A DNA stretch of 64,000 nt. Origin: Perkinsus chesapeaki. Lineage: Eukaryota; Perkinsozoa; Perkinsida; Perkinsidae. A program made the translations under genes and the position numbers. The stretch spans positions 1-64,000 of the forward strand of contig JAAPAO010000114.1 in the NCBI GenBank assembly GCA_013115145.1. The letters are read 5' to 3'. A model generated the notes under the pieces. The model was not told the DNA's origin. It searched no databases and worked only from the letters and a program-made list of their open reading frames with translations. Shown here piece by piece: positions 46,401 through 56,100 of this stretch. Each line of letters opens with the position of its first letter. The first letter of the stretch is position 1.

Positions 46401-49151
46401 TTGGTCAGCTGCCTCAGTAACACGTCGGCTTTACCCCCCCCCCCAGATTTTCACGCGCTAGAAGAGTCTTTGGTCGCAAGACGCCTCCTAAGTCTGCTCG
46501 TGAAATTATCGGAAGCCTTGATTCCGAGCTTTGATTCACAGAAGAAGTATGCTGTTACAATTCGACAGGATTTTTTTGCTGATGGATCGTGCTTGACCTC
46601 GACTTGCTGAGCCGCAGCCAAGGCCCTGTCCACAAAAAGGATAGCATTCGGGTCCGGGGGAGGCTTCGGATCGAGAGGGCATCTCCCAAATTTACTTCCA
46701 TCCTTTTCGTGGTCATTGAAGGCGCGATCGACAGTCAACGGCTTGTCGCAGAACTTACAAACTCCTCGAACGTTTGCAACTTTTGCAGCGCTGCTGGTAG
46801 CTGTTGCCTCTTCTGTCGCCTCCTTCAGGTCAGCCGCCGCTTCCTTTTTTCGCTTTGCTCTTAGCTTCAGCTCTTTGCTCACTTCAACAGATGTGACAGG
46901 CTTAGGTGCACCGCCCAAGGGCGCGCCCATAGCTAGAACTTCTGCACGGGGTGCTTCATCAAAATACATATCGTCGTCAGGCTGCAACGACTGATCCATT
47001 TCAGCAATTGCTCCCGCACCGCGAACAGTGGGAGCTACAGCTGACGCCCTGAAGGAATTCAGCTTCTTGATGAAGGTCTTAATACAATCCAAGGATATAG
47101 GGTGATAAGGCAGAGGCTTACGCCCTGTCAATAGAGCGTCATCGACTTCCTCGAGGGTCTTGCGCAGATATGCACGATACACAAATGCAGCACAACCGTG
47201 ACCGACAGGAGCCTCACTGCTCAAATTGCGGACAACGCCACGGATAGAGTCGGACCAGCGATTGAGCTTGACGCTGTGAGTTGTAGTGTGTAAGCTCTTG
47301 AGCCTACACAATTTGCGCTTTGGTCGGCCACTCTGAGCAGCTGCCTGAAACGCCAACTCGCCTTGGTCTGGGAGAATATCAGCAGGCGCATCACTCTCTT
47401 CTTCCTCAAACTCGAACTCCTCTTCTTCCCCCAGACCCTGACCGTCATCCATAACATCCAAGACAAGGTTCTCTGCGTCGTCTGCAGCACTTGAGGCATC
47501 AGCCTCCTCATCCGAATCGCAGGAATCTTTTTCTTCTTTTTCTTCTAACCACTCCTTGACGACATCGTCGTTCCTCTGAGCATCCAACATCTTGAGATAC
47601 TCATACCCGAAGGTAACCCCCTCAGTATTCAGAGTGATGTCGTTAGCGGTGCCTTGGTCAAGCTGTGGCTGTGTAGCCTGATACTCACTGGCCGATAGCG
47701 GGATGGGTATAGTTCCCAGCTGGCTGCCTGGGTCAAGCTGTGCGAACAAGCGTCGACTCGATAAGACTGCTCTCCAAAGCAGCTTGCTATCATAGACAGG
47801 CCCCGCAGCTCTGAGTTTTTTATGGGGCATACGTCCTCGAAAAAGAAAACTGGAGAAACGATAGACGAACCAAAACAACCAAATTCTACGCAACCCCCTA
47901 GATTTTCAGGTGCTACAAGCGTCTTTGATGGCAAGACGCCCCTCAAGTCTGCTCGTGAAGCAAATTATCAGAAGCTTCGATCCCGAGCAATGTTTAGTCA
48001 CAGAAGAAGTATGTTGTTACAATTCCACAGGACCGGTTGGCCACCACAACCTATGACAATCATGCGATGATTGTATGCACCGCTACGCGTCGGCCAACCG
48101 TTGCCCCTGACCTCGTCAGAGAATGGGGCTTTCGCGTAGCTGCGATTTGGAGTGCACCGCTGATGACTCGGCGTCTAAACCGACGTTACGGAGACAACAG
48201 GCACGGGAGATCGATCCAGGGAGGACGCGAGGCTTATTCCAATGAGCCTCATTCGAGATCTCTCAAGAGAGTGAGAAAGCGAGTTTCTACGAGAACCTAT
48301 GCCGCTAACCTTTCACGACCCCGGAACCACCAAGTTTGTCATTGATGAAAGCACTGAGAATATTTGTGAACTACTTCCTGAAGCGGAGAGTCAAGTCAAG
48401 TGTTCCAAGCCAGGAGCGAGGGTGTGTCTTCCTCCGAATCTACCGATCACGCTTCCAAGGTCAGCGACGTTCTTTGGCTCGGATCGAAGAATAGGACCAT
48501 GATCTCATTTTTTATTGTGGGATTGACCTCAGAGCTCTACTCCACACATGCATACAAACCAACACAAACACGAGCGACACGCAGCTCTACATGAACGACA
48601 AAAAATCTATCGTCGTGTTTGGATTCAATCCATACTGCGTCGTTTTGTTTCAAAGGACTCGCGCTGAATGGGCTCGATCAACTGTCACGTTACGTGGCAG
48701 TCGAGCTGTCGTGAGTCACGTATGACCTAGAACAGAGCAATCATGTTCCAGCAGGTCTTCAGTAGAAATAGTGTAGTTGGACTGAATCGATAAAAAAACC
48801 AATCGGCTTCGTCGGCGGAAAAAGGCAGCCTAGCCTGGAATCAAGTGAAATAGATGCATCTTCGTGGCCTGCAGTACAGGCTCCTCATGCCCTCATCCAC
48901 TTTGCACTCATACCCGGCTTTGGAGAGCCAAGGCCTTGCACGACACCGCTGTAGTACACTGTTATGTTGTGTCTTTATGGATGTTCGTTTGTATTATTAT
49001 TCCTGGTTATTCAGCCACCCTTGTTCTACGCTGCTCGAGAGAATCGGGTGGAAATGTGCAAAATGTTGATAGAAGAACTGGGAGTCTATGCAGCCCAGCG
49101 TGATGCAAAAGGAAAAGACGCAAAGTATTTTGTGAAGGATAATGATATGCT
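43479..49151 (+). CDS. Ankyrin-repeat protein with a large intron
   Basis: The likely first exon is 43479-43534 (ATG, MTLLSQANHACQKGDLEQA). Ankyrin-type exons follow: about 43953-44098 (DGFGQTPLYYAVQR), about 44630-44779 (QTPLFYAALVGNTATCELLLEKGA), 45591-45686 (FYAVREGQIHCTRALVTVHGA) and 49014-49151 (PPLFYAARENRVEMCKMLIEELG). The 44779/45591 and 45686/49014 joins restore phase exactly. An exon with VRIRIVNENELQLECITEN near 43700-43800 may also belong. Ankyrin repeats bind protein partners; the partner is unknown. The intron after 45686 is about 3.3 kb and contains a minus-strand ORF and a duplicated segment. The gene probably continues, because 49152 is a GTAAGA donor. Confidence 0.6.
46446..46572 (+). 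repeat. Copy 1 of a diverged direct repeat
   Basis: About 127 bp, similar to 47899-48029 (roughly 80% by eye, with several indels), starting at CCCCCAGATTTTCA and running through CACAGAAGAAGTATG to ACAATTC. Copy 2 keeps an open ankyrin-like frame (DGKTPLKSAREANYQ). Copy 1 reads GRKTPPKSAREI and then stops, so copy 1 is the degenerate one. The antisense ORF ends inside copy 1. Confidence 0.75.
46451..47830 (-). CDS. Intronic antisense ORF, 459 codons, unknown family
   Basis: A single uninterrupted minus-strand frame from ATG 47830 (MPHKKLRAAGPVYDSK); upstream codons lack an ATG. The middle is very acidic (runs of Glu/Asp around residues 110-160), followed by an Arg/Lys-rich segment (GRPKRKLCRL). 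Near the C-terminus a possible zinc site reads CKFCDKPLTVDRAFNDHEK and then C nine residues later. The last 40 or so residues are encoded by the antisense of direct repeat copy 1. Being intronless inside a large intron and bordered by repeats, it may be the structural ORF of a mobile element, or a gene captured by a segmental duplication. No transposase, RT or recombinase motif is visible. Confidence 0.5.
   Translation of the reverse strand: MPHKKLRAAGPVYDSKLLWRAVLSSRRLFAQLDPGSQLGTIPIPLSASEYQATQPQLDQGTANDITLNTEGVTFGYEYLKMLDAQRNDDVVKEWLEEKEEKDSCDSDEEADASSAADDAENLVLDVMDDGQGLGEEEEFEFEEEESDAPADILPDQGELAFQAAAQSGRPKRKLCRLKSLHTTTHSVKLNRWSDSIRGVVRNLSSEAPVGHGCAAFVYRAYLRKTLEEVDDALLTGRKPLPYHPISLDCIKTFIKKLNSFRASAVAPTVRGAGAIAEMDQSLQPDDDMYFDEAPRAEVLAMGAPLGGAPKPVTSVEVSKELKLRAKRKKEAAADLKEATEEATATSSAAKVANVRGVCKFCDKPLTVDRAFNDHEKDGSKFGRCPLDPKPPPDPNAILFVDRALAAAQQVEVKHDPSAKKSCRIVTAYFFCESKLGIKASDNFTSRLRRRLATKDSSSA
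47899..48029 (+). repeat. Copy 2 of the direct repeat, ankyrin-like frame
   Basis: Open plus-strand frame FSGATSVFDGKTPLKSAREA ... MFSHRRSMLLQFHR with an acceptor-like CCCCCTAG just before it. It may be a genuine exon of the ankyrin gene or of a second, nested plus-strand gene. Confidence 0.55.
48299..48459 (+). CDS. Candidate exon, unrecognised
   Basis: From ATG 48299 the frame MPLTFHDPGTTKFVIDESTE ... GARVCLPPNLPITLPR is open to a GTCAGC donor. It has good protein character with no known domain. It lies within the large intron of the ankyrin gene, downstream of direct-repeat copy 2. Confidence 0.35.
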
Positions 49152-49427
49152 GTAAGATGGGGGAGTTGTTAAGCGCTTGTTTAACAAGCAGACGGTCTAG
49201 GGATCAATTCCTGGTGGAAAAATAATATTAAACTTTCGTTATTGCTTCAGCTGGACAACTCTGGAGCTCGTCCGGGAGACTTATCCGAATTTTGGAATAG
49301 ACACTTCATTTAAGACCGACACTTGAATGCGATTTTATGAGGTTGAATGATACCGTCAACTTTAATCAGTGCTCTGTACTAACTCACACTCAACGTTATC
49401 TTCCTTAGCCGCGCATATTTAGCCTCG

Positions 49428-49654
49428 ATGGCCGACAAGGCGATAACCAGCAGTATAGCAGAGTCAGGGGCCCCTCCGCGAAAAAAGTATCGGTTGGTGT
49501 ACAAGGGAGGAGAGGTAGTTAATGAGCGAAAGGTATCGGGTTCGAACCCTTTGGATGGTATTTTTAGGGAAGTAATAGCGGCATATCTGTGACACCAGAG
49601 CAGATGGAACAGTTCGAGAATAAGTATCCTCATATTGCTGTATGGAAGAAGGAT
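49428..49654 (+). CDS. Two exons of a small gene; 53-nt intron with tRNA-like core
   Basis: Exon 49428-49514 (ATG, MADKAITSSIAESGAPPRKK) and exon 49568-49654 (GSNSGISVTPEQMEQFENKY...) join in phase 0. Intron 49515-49567 is complete at 53 nt and contains GGGTTCGAACCC. The next intron starts GTAAGTCGT and also carries GGGTTCGAACCC nine bases after the donor. The protein is polar and unrecognised. It may belong to the ankyrin gene upstream or be the 5' part of a gene running toward 50.3 kb; ATG 49428 is preceded by an acceptor-like ATTTAG. Confidence 0.5.
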
Positions 49655-50316
49655 GTAAGTCGTGGGTTCGAACCCGGGTGAAGGCATTTCCATGTTTAAT
49701 CTGACGAACCTGCGACATTTGCTCTATTATTGGACGTATTTTCTTATACTGTTATACTTGTATGATAGCGATTCAGCCACTCCTGTGTAACTTATCATAA
49801 TCCAGTAGGTCATACAGGAACACCAAATGTTCCCTGAAGGAATCCATTTCACATTCAGTTTCACTATAGGAATGCATCTTACATTTCATCAATAAGAAAC
49901 CCGAAGTTTTCACCCTCAACGCGGAGCACATCGCTGTGAAACTGTCTCACTGAGACAAGATGGAGACTTATAGCCTCACCCCTCCGATCGATTCTTGCCT
50001 ACTGTAAGAGGTGATAAGATTCTAATGTTGAATTTAAAGAACTCCATACATCTCGGTCATCAACTGCCTGAGAAAGGAAGGATGTTTCAAAGCAGCGCAA
50101 TGATTTTGGGAACACGTGAAAGATTTTTACTATGGCTCAGGCGTTGTTGAATTTTCGATTGAAAGTTTTTCCCGAAGGGAAGCATGCGCATCACCTGGAC
50201 AACTCCATATTGCTCTTTCACTATTCTATAACATATTTGCAGGATAACGGACATGGGTTCGAATCCCAAGACGGTTTATTTAGGCACCTATATCGACACC
50301 ACCGACTCGGGCGAGC

Positions 50317-51688
50317 ATGACGAAGGTGAATGGTCGATTGCAATCGACTGCGCCGAATTCACCGCCGCCGCAGGCGCGATCAAGTCGAGGAGGTGCTAAA
50401 AAGTGGCAGCAGTTGGCGAAGCAAGTTGTTAGGGAAATTCATAAGTGAGTTGTCGCAATACAGCAGCCGCATTCACTCTGAGATCAATCGGTTTTAGTTT
50501 CGACGACTCTCGTATATTCTTGAAGCCAGTCGATCCTGTGAAGGATGAATGCCCTGACTACTTCACAGTTGTTACCCATCCTATGGACTTCGGCACAGTA
50601 AGTTTGGAAAACCTATGCAAAGATTTTATGGAAAGATTTATATCACATCATTCTCCAGTGAGTTATATTGGACTTCTTACATTTCTTGATGTTCCTACTC
50701 AAAGGTTATAGATTCTTTTAATCATCTTGGGCATTACTATGTCGAAGCGTGTCATTGTTGGGTAATCGTTGTCGCCTTTTTGTTATCTATGCATCACTGT
50801 AAGTGCTATCAAGCACAGTATTACTTCTAATGATATTAGAAGTAGAGGATTTGGGAATCAAATTTCACGTTGTAACATTTCGCATTAACACGCTTATTAC
50901 ACCCAAATTGGGTTTGCGGGCTCAGACGCTCCCGGAAGAATTTAGCGCTCGCATCTCTCGCTTCTCCTGCTGCGAGTTTATGTTGGGTGAAGGTAGCAAA
51001 GACTGACATGAAAGGCTCCCAGGTGGAATGCAGTTGTACCTTGGAAAACTCTCGCATCGATTCCGCATTAGCAACATTTTTTGATTCGACCGGATGATTC
51101 CCCAGTCATTGTTGTTAATGTGACGCTACAATGACCTCTGTTAGCACTATAAGGGCTATTTAAAGGGCTACTTCATTCAGATACGAAAGAAGCTCCATAA
51201 AGGAGAATATCAAGACGCGTTGTCGTTCTATGAGGACTGTGATTTGGTATTTACGAACTGTGCTTTATACAACTCATCGGAGTCATTTGTTATGAAACAA
51301 TGCAGGAAAATAATGGTAAGCAAAGATATCGGGTCATTGTTGTGGTATAGAAGATAGAATAAAGATAGAGATAATGGCATTGGATAACGGCAACCAGGAT
51401 TGAATTCAAGCGTTAGTAGATTGGATTAGCATTTTTATGCATTTCCGGTCTTACCGTGTAATCGCCAAATCTGTTCTCAGTCACGGTTCAACGACTTGCT
51501 TGTTCAATTTGAGTTGGTCGGTCACATAGAAGCCGCCCGAGCAGAAAGGAGAAATCAGAAAGATGAAGAAGAGAATAATGACTTGGGCAATTCGGTGAGT
51601 GATATGCTTTGAAAGATTGGTGTAATTGAAAGATATTTTTCAGGTTAATCCAGTGGCAGCAGAACCCAGTGCGGGAACTGTGGCCTGA
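50317..51688 (+). CDS. Small bromodomain protein, five exons, 173 residues
   Basis: Exons 50317-50444, 50498-50597, 51181-51315, 51481-51594 and 51644-51688 join in phase and end in TGA. The protein is one bromodomain with short tails: helix Z (WQQLAKQVVREIH), ZA loop FLKPVDP ... DYFTVVTHPMDFGT, then IRKKLHKGEY, and the conserved acetyl-lysine-binding Asn in LYNSS. Bromodomains read acetylated lysines on histones. The N-terminal 30 residues are Pro/Ser/Arg-rich and the C-terminus is acidic. Standing alone, it probably works as a subunit of a chromatin complex. Introns are 53, 583, 165 and 49 nt. The first exon contains a 16-bp perfect palindrome (50333-50348). An upstream exon is possible but not needed. 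Confidence 0.85.
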
Positions 51689-53197
51689 TCGTGAAGTCCG
51701 CGTTAATGAAATAATATTTGCTGTAAACCCGTGATCTTTCCATAGGTTTCATTTTGCTCTCAATTCAGGTTATGGCGCATCGAACATATCGAACATCGTC
51801 CCTGAGAATCCGTAGTGATTTAGCAAGATAATAATAATGATCGACAATATGGCAATATTGTTGATGTTGTTGTTGCTTCCCCTAAAACGTCCATCCTTTT
51901 ATAGTTGTAACATTCCCTGCATTGACGACAATAGAAATGAGATGTTGAGTTAGTCTTAAAGTAGTGTGGAATTTTTTTACTCGTCATTCAAGATTCCAGT
52001 TGCCGTTATCTTTTTGCGAACCAATTTCAGAACTTACGTACAACACATTCCATTCACATGATGTGAATGCTCAATCACGCCGAATGAAAGTTTATTGCGA
52101 AGTAATGCACCGTCCGGGAATTGAACCCGGACCATCTGCTTGGAAGGCAGATATCCTAACCATTAGACCAACGGTGCTGCTAAAAACCGAGACTCTGTCT
52201 CTGCATTACAGAACGCTCCGCGCATTCCCTCACGATTATCATGTTCATTCTTTTTCGCTATTTTGTCGTTGATTGCCACCCGTTAGCCCACAGCAAGATG
52301 ATCCATCAGATGCGTAGAAATGCTTGTTCAACTCGTATTTAGTACTCTTCTACTGTCTTTCTACGACGTTTTTCTCCCCCGGAAGGCGGAGCGAAGCATT
52401 CTACGTTTCGCATTTTTGTCGACGTCGTCATCTCGCGTCACTCCGCATTCAAAGCTACCATCAATAGCCGATAAGGAATTTTCCTTTGGCTTTTCACTAC
52501 GCAATTTTGCAGAAGGGACATCGTCCCACTGCATTGTCGCCGATTTTGCTCAACGTCGCCCCTCAGCTGAGCTGCCTAGGTCTCTTAGTTATCTTAGAGG
52601 ATGTGGGTTCAAACCTTGGTGGGGATGTTTATGGTTATGGGATATCAGCCTATCGATTTGATACGCATCGGGCATTCTCGAAATGTCGTTAAAACTCTAC
52701 TCATAACTAAACGTCATGGATTCCCTTTGGTTTTTGATGTTTCCAACTATGTTCAATAATACAGCGTAGTTCAAAAAATCACATTTTCCGTGAATATCGT
52801 TTTTGAGAGTTGCAGATATATCATTCGGTAGTGTACTGATTCGACATTTGAGCTACATGAGTATTTAATTATAATACATTTGCATAATATCGTATTTCTT
52901 AAGTATACATTCCATATTCCCTATAGTGCATTCCTTTTGCTACCTTCTCCGTGATGGACCAGCAAGACTTGGTCAATGAAACTACAGTTGCGAAAATCTG
53001 AATCTCGTCGGTAAGAGGTCTCCGGAATATCTTGGAATCTATTCCAACCAAATATAATAGTATTGATAAGTGTTATCTTCATAATATTCGATATTGCTCA
53101 CCGAGACGTGTATGTCGTGGTCTATTTATATGCAAAGTTAACATTATTTTAGCTCCGCCGTTGTTGTTCTTTCTCACACTCTTGTGACCCCTTTGAA
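51689..53197. other. Intergenic region holding a tRNA gene and T-arm-like words
   Basis: It contains tRNA-Gly at 52106-52177, a TTG-rich microsatellite near 51856-51876 and a T-arm-like GGGTTCAAACC at 52605-52615 without a full cloverleaf. Protein frames across 51964-52272 are translations of the tRNA and are not genes. The promoter of the KH gene lies at its right end. Confidence 0.6.
52106..52177 (-). tRNA. tRNA-Gly(UCC)
   Basis: 72 nt on the minus strand including the discriminator A. The acceptor stem GCACCGT/ACGGTGC pairs fully. The anticodon stem TCTGC/GCAGA closes the loop CTTCCAA with anticodon TCC. The T arm CCGGG-TTCAATT-CCCGG is perfect, and the D arm has the AATGGTTAG type of eukaryotic tRNA-Gly. 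No intron and no encoded CCA. This is the only complete tRNA I find, and it contrasts with the degenerate T-arm-like words elsewhere. Confidence 0.95.
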
Positions 53198-56100
53198 ATG
53201 GATTACGGCGTCACTTCAGAGGACGTCGATTATGAGGACACTACTGCGGGGGCGACAGGGGTATCAACTGCCGGACAACCACAACAACAACAACCCCCGA
53301 GCGGAAATTTTCAACTGCCTCCAGACGATATGCTTGATGAAGATGATGAGGATACACAGCATTCATCATCTGATGTGGAGGAGGAAAATTCGGTAAAATC
53401 GGAGAATGGAGAAGTTGTGGAGACGGCTGAGGTTGAGGTAGAGGAGAGCCGACCTAATGTAGAGAATAATGAACGAAGTGGGACTAAAAGGAGGCGAGCA
53501 AGTGGGGGAGATGATCCACAAGAGAGGTCTCGGAGATGGTCTGGAGCAAATAGAGCTGGAAGGGAATCGCAAGCACGAGAATATCTCCCTTGTAGGTGTT
53601 TGGTACCGGACGATATTGCCGGTAATAAGATTTGAGGAGGAGGAGGAGAAATCGGGTATATTAAAATAATTATTAATCAGGTCATATAATAGGAGTTCGT
53701 GGAACTGGTCTTCATAGACTTCAGAAATTGAGCGGTGCGAATGTTCATGTGTCGAAGCCAAGTGAGACGCCAAAGTCATTAGTTGACCGGGTTGTCACAT
53801 TCATTGGTAATAGGGTAACAACAGCAGCAGTAGTAGTAGTGGGATGGTATTGATAGATCATGGTAGCAAAGGTAGCCATTTCATCGTGTCCAATAGGGGG
53901 TTCAGATTTAGAGTCAGTTCTATATAATGTTATGGGCGCCTTTTATCAATTTTATGGAATACATAGCGATAGAGTGATGACGTTGTCCTCCTTCTCGTCC
54001 TTCCTTCATCAATGGTTTGAAGGCAATCAACGATACGAGCTTTCCCGGAACATGACGGTGATGGTGACACATCAGTTTATTACACTGCCTGGTACGCATC
54101 ATCTGGATGAGTCCGAATCTGAGCCTCCTTGGAAATTAACATTATTACGCATACTTTTGAAGTTACTGAATTTGTTCATCTATCCGGAAGTTAGACTGCG
54201 GAGTACTGCTGCGGGACATTCAGGATCGATAATGTATTATTTAGCTTTATAATAATTGCTAAATTATATTATTTCATATTCACCTTCACACTTGAGCCTC
54301 TCGACGACCGTAACAATTGTATTCCAGGTAATCCTCAACAAGTGGATACCGCTGTAACGAAGTTGCTGGAAATGCTAAGGCGAGACAAACCGCAAAGTCG
54401 AGGAATATTCGTACTGCTGATACCAGAGGTACGATGATGGGTTTAGCGGAGGTCGCGGGTTCGAACCCTGTTCGCGGCCGCATACACCAAGAGTGGTATC
54501 TTCGCATTTATCACGTTTTTAATAGAGAGGCGGTAGAATGACTACTTGGTCGATAGTCTATCTACGGTAGATTAGTTGGCTAACTTACATTATTATTGGA
54601 ATATCATTTGGGTGTATTATACATGACATTAAGATATATAAAGGTATTGGTAGGAACTTATATGTAGCTTATTTTGTTTCACAACCCATTGTGTGGCCCC
54701 GCCTTTTTCTAATATTATTCCTGCTGTGATTCACTACTTCTTACTATTCCTATAGGGCTTATTATTATCCTCGTACGATAGGTAATATGCAGCATCTAGG
54801 AGAAAGCGCTTATTGGATTCCTTTGGTCTGGCCTGCTCATCTGATGTTCCTCGATAGATTCATCCTCCCTAATTTTGTATTCGTGGAATCGTGTCGTTGT
54901 ATGCCCCCATGAAGGGAATGATATATTTCTAGGTTCACATACTCTATACCGTATTTTTCACTAATTAGGTAACTTCATTTGCCTTCCTCGATAGTAGAGG
55001 TCAAAGATTGAGGGCGCTGGAGGGAGAGTACCACTGCGAGGTTACGGTAATAATTACTTAAGGCGGGTTCGATTCCGGGGGGAGACATCTATATTGGAAT
55101 GTTGGTGCATTTCACCTCCATTATGCTTCTATGGGAAAATGTGAATAAATTCCCTCTCTTTGAGGATTCGACTCCAAAGTGGCTGACGATTGCCTGTTTT
55201 GTTGGAATTAAATTGTTGTATAAAATTGTTGTAAATTTTTAATATGAGTTTGAGAAAAAACTGCATCTCGAGTTCATCTTCAAAGTACTGTAAGTAGAGG
55301 TCGAGGTGGGATGCCAGTAGTAGTAAAGAATAGTGATCGACGACGACAACGACGTCATACCTGCCAATATATGATAAATGTTGTTGTTTGTCGTTGTGAA
55401 GCTTATTTGTATATATAACAATAGTATTATTAATGTAATACTGTGTTGTATTGTAGCAGACTAGTGAACACTGTGTCTTTGGCGGTGTTGTTATCATTAA
55501 CGAAGACGCCCAGAGATGGAAGTGTCCGATACTATATAAATTATGTCGTCAGATTGCAAAGGCGCCAATCGAGGGTATGCGAGTAAGGCCTGTCATTATT
55601 AAAGGATCGGATGAAGCAACGGCGGCAGTAATCAGTAAGCTGCAGGCAACGGTAATAAGGGGGGAGGAAAGAGGGCTTATAATCATTGGATTGGGCTGGA
55701 TAATATAACGGCTTTGGAATTAGTTAGCAAGCAGGGTGTTGCATAAATGTGATATTATGGTGGCACAGATGGGTGTTATACGAATTGAAGTGCAGTCCTA
55801 TTGACATTGAAAAATATGGACAACAAGCTCGGCAACATTGATCAGAAAGGTGGTGTGTTTTGGATGAAAATATGCATTAATATGATTTTAGAATGCAAAT
55901 ATATGGTGTCTTGGGGAGCGGCAAGCTTGAATTCGACGACCTCTTTTGGGAGGAGGGGAAATTCTTTTTTCCGGACTGTTTGTAGAGATGCCTCGGACCT
56001 TTCGGTCAATTCTGGGGAAAAATTATGGCAAAGAAGCTAGAGTGGATTTTAAGTGGGAAAAAATAGGGAAGTTTCGGGCGGGGGATAATGATGCGGTTAG

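Noticed and set aside
48854-49103. Alternative plus-strand frames over the last ankyrin exon
   Set aside because: Only the frame spliced at the GTTATTCAG acceptor encodes an ankyrin repeat in phase with exon 45591-45686.
51964-52272. Frame encoding GIEPGPSAWKADIL-type peptide
   Set aside because: It is the translation of the tRNA-Gly gene at 52106-52177.
54286-54507. Minus-strand frames with GFEPAT/GFEPTT-type peptides (also near 49379-49718 and 50087-50269)
   Set aside because: These peptides arise from antisense reading of T-arm-like DNA and are well-known spurious ORFs; the DNA lies in introns of plus-strand genes.
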